Assembly (NCBI GenBank): GCA_934454035.1
Contig: CAKSFY010000028.1
Location: 1-21,903, forward strand
Direction of reading: 5' to 3'
Source of the DNA: an uncultured Clostridia bacterium
GTDB lineage: Bacteria > Bacillota > Clostridia > UBA1381
Length of the DNA stretch: 21,903 bases
Shown: piece by piece, positions 1 through 6,855 of the stretch
Layout: each line of letters starts with the position of its first letter
Numbering within the stretch: the stretch's first letter is position 1
Position numbers and translations under genes: made by a program
The notes under the pieces: model-generated
Database searches by the model: none
Told to the model about the DNA's origin: nothing
Seen by the model: the letters and a program-made list of their open reading frames with translations, nothing else

Positions 1-2130
1 GTTCCGGACGGCACATATAAATTAAGCATAGTTTTTGAAAATAAAGCATATAAAAAAACAGATTATTCACGGTCGGTTGAAGTTTCGGGAAAATCGGCGC
101 AAAATACAGATTTCAGTTGTGAGCTGCCCGGAAAAATTTCAGTTAAGCTCACTGTTTCGGAACCGGCGGAAGATGATATCCCCGTTAATCTCTTTATTCA
201 GTCGGCAGATAAACCGTATTACTGTATCGATGTGCAGGACGCTATGATTTGCTGCGGTGAAAAATCCGCTTATGCTGAATTGAACGATGAAATCGGATGC
301 GATAATTTGATATGCTTTTATGAGCTTGAAAGTGAAAAAGACGGTTTAAACGATTTTGGTTTTTATAATGAACAAGGTACGGTATACAAAATAGAAAGTG
401 CCCAAAGAATAACTGCCGATGCCGATATAAGCATGGAACTGCTGAAAGCACAATCCTCTTCGGAAAATCTGAACCTTGAAGCATGGGCGGAGGATGATAA
501 AGCATATATAAGTATAAAAAATCAGTCAGTATTTGACAGAAAAAATATAAATGTTTACTTGGCTTCATACAATAGCGGAAAGCTTGCAGGACTGGACATG
601 GCAACAGTTCCGAAACTTCTTAAAGGCAGCTCGGACATTGTTTATTTCGATATTCCGCGCGGTGACACCGTAAAAGCGTTTGCGTGGTGCGGTATGCAGC
701 CGTATTCCGGGGTTGAATATTTGAAAAAGAACGGAATTTATTATAATCGCAGTGCGCAAATCAGGCTTTGCGCAGGCAGCATGACAATGTATAACCGCGG
801 AAAAGAGGTGTCCATGGATAACGCACCGATAATGAAAAACGGCTGCCTGATGACTCCGATTCGTCCGTTTGCCGAAGCATTAAATTGCAGCGTTAATTGG
901 GATTCCGCCACAGATACTGCCGTTTTTTCGATAGGGAAGGACAATCTTGTAATTCAGTTAAACAATAAGACCGCATTTTGCAACGGTGCGGAATTTAAGC
1001 TTTCCGAGCCAATGTGTATAAGTGATGAGATAATTTATGTACCGGCGGCTGATATTGCAGAAAAGTTCGGCTATACCTCGGATTTTAATACACAAACGAA
1101 CGAATTGTTTCTATATGTTGATGAAGCAATGCAGTCGGTGAATGAGGCAAAGACTTACGGCGATTTGCCCGAGAGCCTGTTTTTAAAGGATATGACCGCG
1201 CCTGTTTCAAAAATTGACACCGCGCAGATTCTTGCCGCACTTTGTGAGCTAATATCGGCAACGGAGCTTGATTATTCGGAACCGTCCGTTTACACCGATA
1301 CCGATGATATAAATGTTCTAAAAGTTTCAGAATCAGGGATTTTGAAAGGAGATAGCGATACTGCGTTTTCCCCGGACAGAATTCTGACAAATGCCGAATT
1401 TGCCGAAGTACTTTACAGAGCAATGCTTGTTTCGGGAGAGAATCCGGTATATAAAGAGGATACAACGGAAAAATTTTACGATGACAACGATATCTCGATT
1501 TATGTTAAAGATTTAATATATTCGCTCAAGGAGTACGGAGCTTTTGTAAATGTATATGGTAAAATCTTTTCTTCGGATAGCCCGATAACTTTAAAAAAAG
1601 CGGTTGCCGCGGTGCAGAACTGTCTCGGAAAGGCATATTATTCACTTTTTTGTGATGTTGCTCCGGATAGTCCGTACAGAAAGGCAATAACAAAGCTTTA
1701 TCGTATGGAAATTGTCGGAGGATATGAGGACGGCTCCTACCGCCCGGATGAATTTTATACCCGTGCGGAGGCAAGTGCTCTGATAACGAGGATGCAGGGC
1801 GGCTCAATTGCGGAGGATTTTTCATGCAAAGATGTTTCGGATTCTCATTGGTCGCACGGCTATGTGGGATACTGCATAAATAGCGGTATAATGGATTTGC
1901 AGGACGGAAAATTTTTCCCGGATGACCATCTCGTGAGTATCGATGCGGCGTCGGCAATGTTAAGAATTCTGGGATATACGGATTTTACTTCCGAAAATGA
2001 AATTTCGGAAGCAGCCGTTTCAATCGGTCTGACCGAAGGCATAGATAAATTTGACGGAGATTCTCCCATATCGCGCGAAAAATTCGCACAGCTTGTGTAT
2101 AATACACTAAAAATTGGGAGGAGAATTTAA
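1..2130 (+). CDS. S-layer homology (SLH) surface protein, 5'-truncated by the window edge
   Basis: The frame is open from base 1 with no start codon or ribosome binding site, so the N-terminus lies upstream; the first internal ATG (232) has no obvious Shine-Dalgarno and falls mid-domain. The 709 visible residues begin with beta-rich sequence (about 1-250). A copper-amine-oxidase N-terminal-like stalk domain follows (about 250-374; 'LMTPIRPFAEAL' and 'IIYVPAADIAEKFGY' are its two typical half-repeats). From about residue 420 there are SLH-type repeats: clear copies at about 550-599 ('GGYEDGSYRPDEFYTRAEA') and 609-660 ('WSHGYVGYCINSGIM'), more degenerate copies at about 430-477 and 490-545, and a final half copy. 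SLH repeats bind pyruvylated secondary cell-wall polymer in known systems, so this is probably an exported, wall-bound protein. Its N-terminal function is not recognisable here. A strong terminator follows. Confidence 0.85.
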   Translation, partial: VPDGTYKLSIVFENKAYKKTDYSRSVEVSGKSAQNTDFSCELPGKISVKLTVSEPAEDDIPVNLFIQSADKPYYCIDVQDAMICCGEKSAYAELNDEIGCDNLICFYELESEKDGLNDFGFYNEQGTVYKIESAQRITADADISMELLKAQSSSENLNLEAWAEDDKAYISIKNQSVFDRKNINVYLASYNSGKLAGLDMATVPKLLKGSSDIVYFDIPRGDTVKAFAWCGMQPYSGVEYLKKNGIYYNRSAQIRLCAGSMTMYNRGKEVSMDNAPIMKNGCLMTPIRPFAEALNCSVNWDSATDTAVFSIGKDNLVIQLNNKTAFCNGAEFKLSEPMCISDEIIYVPAADIAEKFGYTSDFNTQTNELFLYVDEAMQSVNEAKTYGDLPESLFLKDMTAPVSKIDTAQILAALCELISATELDYSEPSVYTDTDDINVLKVSESGILKGDSDTAFSPDRILTNAEFAEVLYRAMLVSGENPVYKEDTTEKFYDDNDISIYVKDLIYSLKEYGAFVNVYGKIFSSDSPITLKKAVAAVQNCLGKAYYSLFCDVAPDSPYRKAITKLYRMEIVGGYEDGSYRPDEFYTRAEASALITRMQGGSIAEDFSCKDVSDSHWSHGYVGYCINSGIMDLQDGKFFPDDHLVSIDAASAMLRILGYTDFTSENEISEAAVSIGLTEGIDKFDGDSPISREKFAQLVYNTLKIGRRI

Positions 2131-2220
2131 TAAGGGGGATGTAAAAAATCCGAAGCGCAGAAAAGGCGTATATTACTTAAAAAAAATTATCAACTTTTAT
2201 TATATTAAAAAGCCATTTTG

Positions 2221-2252
2221 CTTCGCCCTCATTGATGAGGGCGAAGTTTTTT
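2221..2252 (+). terminator. Intrinsic terminator of the SLH gene
   Basis: Stem of 11 bp, CTTCGCCCTCA (2221-2231) with TGAGGGCGAAG (2236-2246), TTGA loop, then six T (2247-2252). A smaller hairpin, ACCGTC-AAAA-GACGGT (2256-2271), lies just beyond. On the minus strand the two hairpins follow the peptidase gene, and the region may also end that transcript. Confidence 0.85.
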
Positions 2253-2298
2253 CATACCGTCAAAAGACGGTGTAATCTTTCTAAACGTTTTATACAAA

Positions 2299-2775
2299 TC
2301 ATTTTATGTGCATTTTTTTGAAGCCCCTGCTGATTGCGCTTCTTAATTTATGATATACTCTGTACAGTTTTCTTTCTTTAACTCTTGCGATGCAATAGAG
2401 CTTGTATAAAAAATTGTTTGTGCTTATGTGCTTCCCGTTTCTGTAAAATGAAGTTACAACTCCTATAATCTGATTGCTGCGAATCCCTGTTTCTCTTGAA
2501 AACTGATTGTCGCCGCACATAACATAGCTGCCGTCCTTGGAAATTTTAACGATTCTGTGCAGTACAAACTGACCGTTTGTGCGCCGATAAAGCGGCAGGT
2601 CGTATTTTTTCAGCTTTTTCGGAGGGGATTTGACCACTACCGAATCTCTGTCCGGATACAATAGCGGAAGCATGCTGGTTCCTTTCGGGGAAAAACATAC
2701 TTCCTTTCCTGAGGAAAGCAACTCATCAATTATAGGCAGAAGCTCGGAAAGTGTTACTCTCATCTGCTCATTCAT
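2299..2775 (-). CDS. S24/S26-family peptidase-like protein without a membrane anchor, paired with PqqD-like gene
   Basis: A 158-aa protein with the signal-peptidase-type box GTSMLP (candidate nucleophile Ser34), then LHRIV with His73 where bacterial signal peptidase I has Lys, then GDN at 88-90. A Ser-His pairing is the pattern of SipW/Sec11-like (S26B) enzymes. Unlike signal peptidases it shows no hydrophobic N-terminal segment, and its C-terminus (about 120-158) is strongly basic, so a soluble or peripheral location is likely. An AAAGGA site precedes the ATG, and the gene starts 32 bp after the PqqD-like gene on the same strand, which suggests one transcript. Whether it is an active protease is unknown. 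A general S24-type repressor is less likely because no DNA-binding domain is visible. A role in processing a peptide handled by the PqqD-like partner is inference. Confidence 0.8.
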   Translation of the reverse strand: MNEQMRVTLSELLPIIDELLSSGKEVCFSPKGTSMLPLLYPDRDSVVVKSPPKKLKKYDLPLYRRTNGQFVLHRIVKISKDGSYVMCGDNQFSRETGIRSNQIIGVVTSFYRNGKHISTNNFLYKLYCIARVKERKLYRVYHKLRSAISRGFKKMHIK

Positions 2776-2807
2776 TTTTTAAAAGTCCTTTCGGAAAAAT
2801 AATTGTG

Positions 2808-3074
2808 TCAGTCGCAAAGCAGCTCGGCTTCTCTTAATTTGCCGATAAATTCGTCAATGTCTTTTTTTGCGGTTGCTTCATCGACATCATATTCACCGAG
2901 CATTGCCGAAAGCAGTTCTTCCTCTGTAGCACCGTCGGTGAGCTTTTTCCATAAAAATGCACCTGCTCCGTTAATTGTTACTATTCCGTTAAAGTTGATT
3001 GCTTCCTGACCTGTCGCAATGACAACACTGTTGCCTGCAATTTGTCTTAGTACGTATCCGTCTTTTATTTTCAT
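2808..3074 (-). CDS. PqqD-family (RiPP recognition element-like) protein
   Basis: An 88-aa protein with the PqqD-type pattern: an N-terminal beta-rich part ('LRQIAGNSVVIATG', 'GIVTINGAGAFLWKKL') followed by helices ('ATEEELLSAMLGEYDVDE', 'DIDEFIGKLREAELL'). PqqD proteins and related RiPP recognition elements bind leader peptides and present them to modifying enzymes. Here there is no adjacent radical-SAM or other modification gene and no obvious precursor, so the partner is unknown. The gene leads a two-gene unit with the S24/S26-like peptidase, has an AAAGGA site, and has its own promoter (3132-3160). An 8-bp inverted repeat (3095-3102/3106-3113) sits in the leader just upstream of the ribosome binding site. 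The family assignment is fairly secure; the biochemical role is not. Confidence 0.8.
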   Translation of the reverse strand: MKIKDGYVLRQIAGNSVVIATGQEAINFNGIVTINGAGAFLWKKLTDGATEEELLSAMLGEYDVDEATAKKDIDEFIGKLREAELLCD

Positions 3075-3131
3075 AATAATTACATCCTTTCTTATGATGA
3101 TTCAAAATCATCAATATTGGCATACAAGTCT

Positions 3132-3160
3132 ATTATACCATACAATGATTGTAAATACAA
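3132..3160 (-). promoter_or_regulatory. Promoter of the PqqD/peptidase unit
   Basis: Read on the minus strand: TTGTAT (3160-3155), 17-bp spacer, TATAAT (3137-3132) preceded by TGG, an extended -10. Transcription would start near 3125, giving a leader of about 50 nt that holds the 3095-3113 hairpin. Confidence 0.7.
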
Positions 3161-3195
3161 GTAAAAAATCGGGCATTATTGATTATATTGCCTAC

Positions 3196-3224
3196 TTGAC
3201 ATTACAATGCTGTTTTGGTATAAT
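3196..3224 (+). promoter_or_regulatory. Consensus sigma-A promoter of the alcohol dehydrogenase gene
   Basis: TTGACA (3196-3201), 17-bp spacer, TATAAT (3219-3224), with TGG before the -10. Both hexamers match consensus exactly, so strong expression is expected. The start site would be near 3231, giving a leader of about 65 nt. Confidence 0.85.
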
Positions 3225-3297
3225 ATTTGTTGTAGGCTGCCATAATAAACATAGCGGTTATAATATGACCGATACTTATTGTAAGGAGATGTTAGTT

Positions 3298-4488
3298 ATG
3301 GCAAGATTTACATTACCGAGAGATTTATATCATGGAAAGGGTGCTATAGACGCACTTAAGGATTTAGACGGAAAAAGAGCCTTTGTGGTTGTCGGCGGCG
3401 GTTCAATGAAAAAATTCGGTTTTTTGGACAAGGTCATTGATAATCTCAAGGCGGCAGGCATGGAAATTTGCCTGTTTGAGGGAGTCGAGCCTGACCCGTC
3501 TGTTGAGACGGTAAAAAAAGGTGCGGAGAAAATGTGCGAATTTAATCCCGACTGGATTGTTTCTGTCGGCGGCGGTTCGCCTATTGATGCCGCAAAAGCA
3601 ATGTGGGCATTTTATGAATATCCGGATACATCTTTTGAAGAGCTTTGTATCCCGTTTAATTTTCCGAAACTGAGAACAAAGGCAAAATTCTGTGCGATTC
3701 CGTCAACATCGGGAACAGCAACCGAGGTCACTGCTTTTTCGGTTATTACCGATTATCAAAAGGGAATTAAATATCCGCTTGCGGATTTTAATATAACTCC
3801 GGATGTTGCGATTGTTGATTCGGATTTGGCAGAGACCATGCCGCCGAAGCTTACCGCTCACACAGGCATGGACGCTATGACTCATGCAATTGAGGCATAT
3901 GTGTCAACTCTTCATTCGGATTATACCGATCCGCTTGCACTCCATGCAATTAAAATGATTTCCGAGCTTTTGATTAAATCCTATAACGGAGATATGGACG
4001 CACGGGACAGAATGCATAATGCCCAGTGTCTCGCCGGAATGGCATTTTCAAACGCACTTTTGGGAATAGTTCATTCTATGGCACATAAGACAGGGGCTGC
4101 GTATTCGGGAGGCCATATTGTTCACGGCTGCGCCAATGCCATGTACCTGCCCAAGATTATTAAATTCAACTCTAAAGAAACACAGGCAAAACAACGTTAT
4201 GCCGAAATTGCCCGTCATATCGGGCTTTCGGGAGACAGCGATGACGCTTTGTGCGATGCATTAATCAAGAAGATAACAGATATGAACAAGGCGCTTGGAA
4301 TCCCGTCCTGCATAAAGGATTATGAGGGCGGAATAATTGGAGAAAAAGAATTTCTGGACAAGCTTGCGGAGGTTGCCGAACTGGCGGTTAATGACGCCTG
4401 CACGGGCTCAAACCCCCGAAAGGTGACTGTTTCGGAAATGGAAAAGCTTCTGAAATGCTGTTATTATGATTTGGATGTTGATTTTTAA
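3298..4488 (+). CDS. Iron-containing (group III) alcohol dehydrogenase
   Basis: A 396-aa NAD(P)H-dependent alcohol dehydrogenase of the Fe-ADH family, interconverting aldehydes and alcohols in fermentation. The nucleotide-binding GGGSPIDAAK motif is near residue 92 and the family signature 'STSGTATEVTAFSVITDY' follows. Probable metal ligands, by comparison with FucO, are Asp192, His196, His259 and His276; the spacing between the last two is 3 residues longer than in FucO. I chose the ATG at 3298 because AAGGAG lies 9 bp upstream and the family normally begins 'MARFTLPRD'; the frame stays open upstream to 3019, but that stretch contains the promoter. Downstream are nfnA and nfnB after a terminator-like hairpin. 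The exact substrate (ethanol, butanol or another short aldehyde) and NADH versus NADPH preference cannot be read from sequence. Confidence 0.93.
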   Translation: MARFTLPRDLYHGKGAIDALKDLDGKRAFVVVGGGSMKKFGFLDKVIDNLKAAGMEICLFEGVEPDPSVETVKKGAEKMCEFNPDWIVSVGGGSPIDAAKAMWAFYEYPDTSFEELCIPFNFPKLRTKAKFCAIPSTSGTATEVTAFSVITDYQKGIKYPLADFNITPDVAIVDSDLAETMPPKLTAHTGMDAMTHAIEAYVSTLHSDYTDPLALHAIKMISELLIKSYNGDMDARDRMHNAQCLAGMAFSNALLGIVHSMAHKTGAAYSGGHIVHGCANAMYLPKIIKFNSKETQAKQRYAEIARHIGLSGDSDDALCDALIKKITDMNKALGIPSCIKDYEGGIIGEKEFLDKLAEVAELAVNDACTGSNPRKVTVSEMEKLLKCCYYDLDVDF

Positions 4489-4493
4489 ACTTT

Positions 4494-4531
4494 TTCCTCG
4501 GTTATCCTTTAACCGAGGAATTTTATTTTTT
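4494..4531 (+). terminator. Intrinsic terminator or attenuator between adh and nfnA
   Basis: An 11-bp stem (4494-4504 with 4510-4520, core CCTCGGTTA/TAACCGAGG), a 5-nt loop, then TTTTATTTTTT. It lies only 17 bp before the nfnA start with no clear promoter after it, so nfnAB may depend on partial read-through from the adh promoter. Confidence 0.8.
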
Positions 4532-4547
4532 GAAAGGAATGGGGTAA

Positions 4548-5390
4548 ATGTACAAAATTTTAAAGAAAAAACCGCTTAATCCAACCGTCACACTGATGGA
4601 AATCGAAGCTCCGAAAATTGCCAAAAAGGCTGAACCGGGGCAGTTTATAATTTTGCGCGTTGATGAAAACGGAGAGCGTATTCCTCTTACTATTTCCGAC
4701 TTTGACAGAGAAGCCGGCAGCGTTACAATTATTTTTCAGATAGTCGGTTCTGCAACGGAGCAGCTGAATCATAAGAAAGAGGGAGAATATATATCCGATT
4801 TTGTTGGTCCTTTAGGCGTTGCTTCTCACACAGAGGGACTTAAAAAGGTTGCCGTAATCGGCGGCGGAGTAGGCTGCGCGATTGCGTATCCGATAGCGAA
4901 AAAACTTCACGCAAACGGTGCGGAGGTTCATTCGATAGTCGGCTTCAGAAATAAGGATTTGGTTATTTTGGAGGACGAATTTAAAGCAGTAAGCAACAAG
5001 TTCGTTGTTATGACCGATGACGGAAGCTGCGGAGAAAAGGGACTTGTTACCGACGCTTTGAGAAAGCTTATCGAAAGCGGCGAAAAATATGATGAAGTTA
5101 TCGCTATAGGTCCGTTGATAATGATGAAATTTGTCTGTAAACTGACTAAAGAGTTTGATATAAAAACAATTGTCAGCATGAACCCGATTATGATTGACGG
5201 TACAGGAATGTGCGGCTGCTGCCGCCTTACTGTCGGAGGCGAAGTAAAATTTGCCTGTGTTGACGGACCTGATTTTGACGGACATTTGGTCGATTTTGAC
5301 GAAACTATGGCGCGTGCCTCGATGTACAAGCCGTTTGAAATGAGAAAAAGAGAAGAAACCTGCAATTTGTTTAAAAAGGAGGCGGAATAA
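4548..5390 (+). CDS. nfnA: NfnA, NADH-dependent reduced ferredoxin:NADP+ oxidoreductase alpha subunit
   Basis: A 280-aa FAD/NAD-binding subunit of the ferredoxin reductase/PyrK type, the usual length for NfnA. An N-terminal FAD-binding beta-barrel (about 1-100) is followed by a nucleotide-binding domain starting at 'VAVIGGGVGCAIAYPIAKKL'. The C-terminal [2Fe-2S] site reads Asp217-x4-Cys222-x2-Cys225 and then Cys237; PyrK has Cys where this protein has Asp, and an Asp ligand is characteristic of Nfn. In characterised clostridial enzymes the NfnAB complex couples NADH and reduced ferredoxin to NADP+ reduction by flavin-based electron bifurcation. AAAGGA lies 9 bp before the ATG, and nfnB starts 2 bp after the stop. 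The pairing with nfnB separates it from PyrK and from a lone sulfide dehydrogenase subunit. Confidence 0.92.
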   Translation: MYKILKKKPLNPTVTLMEIEAPKIAKKAEPGQFIILRVDENGERIPLTISDFDREAGSVTIIFQIVGSATEQLNHKKEGEYISDFVGPLGVASHTEGLKKVAVIGGGVGCAIAYPIAKKLHANGAEVHSIVGFRNKDLVILEDEFKAVSNKFVVMTDDGSCGEKGLVTDALRKLIESGEKYDEVIAIGPLIMMKFVCKLTKEFDIKTIVSMNPIMIDGTGMCGCCRLTVGGEVKFACVDGPDFDGHLVDFDETMARASMYKPFEMRKREETCNLFKKEAE

Positions 5391-5392
5391 TT

Positions 5393-6784
5393 ATGCCTAA
5401 TATGTCACCGAAAAAGAATGAAATGCCGACTCAGGACCCGAAAGAAAGAGCAAAAAACTATCTTGAGGTTGCGGAAGGATATACCGTGGAACAGGCGGTT
5501 GACGAAGCAAATCGCTGCCTGAACTGTAAGCACAGACCGTGCGTCGGCGGCTGCCCGGTTGCAATTGATATTCCCGATTTTATAAAGAAGGTTACGGAGG
5601 AGGATTTTGAGGGAGCATATCAAATTATTTCAAAATCATCTTCACTCCCGGCAGTGTGCGGCAGAGTATGTCCTCAGGAGACACAATGTGAGCACAGATG
5701 TGTAAGAGGAATAAAGGGCGAGCCTGTAGGAATAGGCAGACTCGAACGCTTTGTTGCGGATTGGCATAACAAACATGCTGATTCGGCTGCGACAGAGTCA
5801 CCGAAAAGCAACGGACACCGTGTTGCGGTAATCGGTTCGGGACCGTCGGGACTTGCCTGTGCAGGCGATTTGGCAAAAAAAGGTTATGATGTAACTATTT
5901 TTGAAGCATTGCATCTTGCCGGCGGAGTTTTGGTTTACGGAATCCCGGAATTCAGACTCCCGAAAAGTATTGTTCAAAAAGAAATTGACGGACTTAAAAC
6001 AATGGGCGTTAAGATAGAGACAAATATGGTAATAGGCAGAACCGAATCTGTTGATGAATTGTTCGATGAGGGGTTTGAGGCGGTATATATCGGCACCGGT
6101 GCCGGTTTGCCGAGATTTATGCATATTCCCGGTGAAAATCTGAACGGAGTATATTCCGCAAATGAGTTTTTGACTCGTGTAAATTTGATGAAGGCATATA
6201 AGGATAATTCCGAAACACCTATAATGCATGCCAAAAAGGTTGCCGTTGTCGGCGGCGGAAATGTTGCAATGGACGCAGCAAGAAGTGCCCTGCGCCTGGG
6301 TGCGGACAAGGTGTATATCGTGTACAGACGTTCGGAGGAAGAACTTCCGGCACGAAAAGAAGAGGTTGAGCATGCAAAGGAAGAGGGTATAGAATTTAAG
6401 CTTCTTACCAATCCTGTTGAAATACTGGGAAATGATGAAAAATTTGTGTGCGGAATGAAGTGCATTGAAATGGAACTCGGCGAGCCGGACAGCTCGGGCA
6501 GACGGCGGCCTGTTGCTAAAGAGGGTTCCGAGTTTGAACTTGATATCGATTGCGTAATAATGTCAATAGGCACATCGCCTAATCCGCTTATTAAATCGAC
6601 CACAAAGGGTCTTGACACTCAAAAGTGGGGAGGTATCATAGCTGATGAAAACGGACTTACTTCAAGAGAGGGAGTTTATGCCGGCGGTGACGCAGTGACC
6701 GGTGCAGCTACGGTAATTCTTGCAATGGGTGCCGGCAAAACGGCGGCAAAAGCCATAGATGAGTATATAAGCAATAAAAAATAA
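5393..6784 (+). CDS. nfnB: NfnB, NADH-dependent reduced ferredoxin:NADP+ oxidoreductase beta subunit (GltD-like)
   Basis: A 463-aa flavoprotein often annotated as 'glutamate synthase small subunit, homotetrameric'. The N-terminal iron-sulfur region has Cys42-x2-Cys45-x4-Cys50-x3-Cys54 and Cys89-x3-Cys93-x5-Cys99-x3-Cys103, for two [4Fe-4S] clusters. An FAD-binding GSGPSG (148-153) and an NADPH-binding GGGNVA (287-292) followed by 'YRRSEEELPARKEE' come next, then a C-terminal FAD contact 'GVYAGGDAVTGAATVI'. With NfnA upstream, 2 bp away and with its AAAGGAGG site inside the end of nfnA, this is best read as the bifurcating transhydrogenase rather than glutamate synthase: no large GltB subunit is present. 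In known Nfn this subunit carries the bifurcating FAD and the ferredoxin and NADPH sites. A bidirectional terminator follows. Confidence 0.92.
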   Translation: MPNMSPKKNEMPTQDPKERAKNYLEVAEGYTVEQAVDEANRCLNCKHRPCVGGCPVAIDIPDFIKKVTEEDFEGAYQIISKSSSLPAVCGRVCPQETQCEHRCVRGIKGEPVGIGRLERFVADWHNKHADSAATESPKSNGHRVAVIGSGPSGLACAGDLAKKGYDVTIFEALHLAGGVLVYGIPEFRLPKSIVQKEIDGLKTMGVKIETNMVIGRTESVDELFDEGFEAVYIGTGAGLPRFMHIPGENLNGVYSANEFLTRVNLMKAYKDNSETPIMHAKKVAVVGGGNVAMDAARSALRLGADKVYIVYRRSEEELPARKEEVEHAKEEGIEFKLLTNPVEILGNDEKFVCGMKCIEMELGEPDSSGRRRPVAKEGSEFELDIDCVIMSIGTSPNPLIKSTTKGLDTQKWGGIIADENGLTSREGVYAGGDAVTGAATVILAMGAGKTAAKAIDEYISNKK

Positions 6785-6799
6785 AAAGGGCATGTAAAA

Positions 6800-6841
6800 A
6801 ATGAACCGATCCCCAAATTGTTTTCGGGGTCGGTTCATTTT
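6800..6841. terminator. Shared bidirectional terminator for convergent nfnB and histidine kinase genes
   Basis: ATGAACCGA plus CCCC (6801-6814, one bulged T) pairs with GGGG plus TCGGTTCAT (6826-6838). Four T follow on the plus strand. On the minus strand the hairpin is followed by TTTTTT (complement of the A run at 6796-6801), so termination is probably stronger for the kinase transcript. Confidence 0.8.
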
Positions 6842-6855
6842 GCAGCAGTTAGCTT

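Noticed and set aside
3019..3297. In-frame upstream extension of the alcohol dehydrogenase (93 more residues)
   Set aside because: It would run through the consensus promoter at 3196-3224 and the divergent PqqD promoter; the ATG at 3298 has a proper AAGGAG and the family's normal first residues.
5974..6618. Long minus-strand frame (214 aa) opposite nfnB
   Set aside because: It is a shadow frame: Ser/Pro-rich translation, no ribosome binding site, fully inside a well-identified gene. The same applies to the 276-aa frame opposite ffh (11040-11870).
5393..6784. Reading this gene as glutamate synthase small subunit
   Set aside because: No large subunit is nearby and it is coupled to an NfnA subunit that has Asp in the [2Fe-2S] motif, which marks the bifurcating transhydrogenase.
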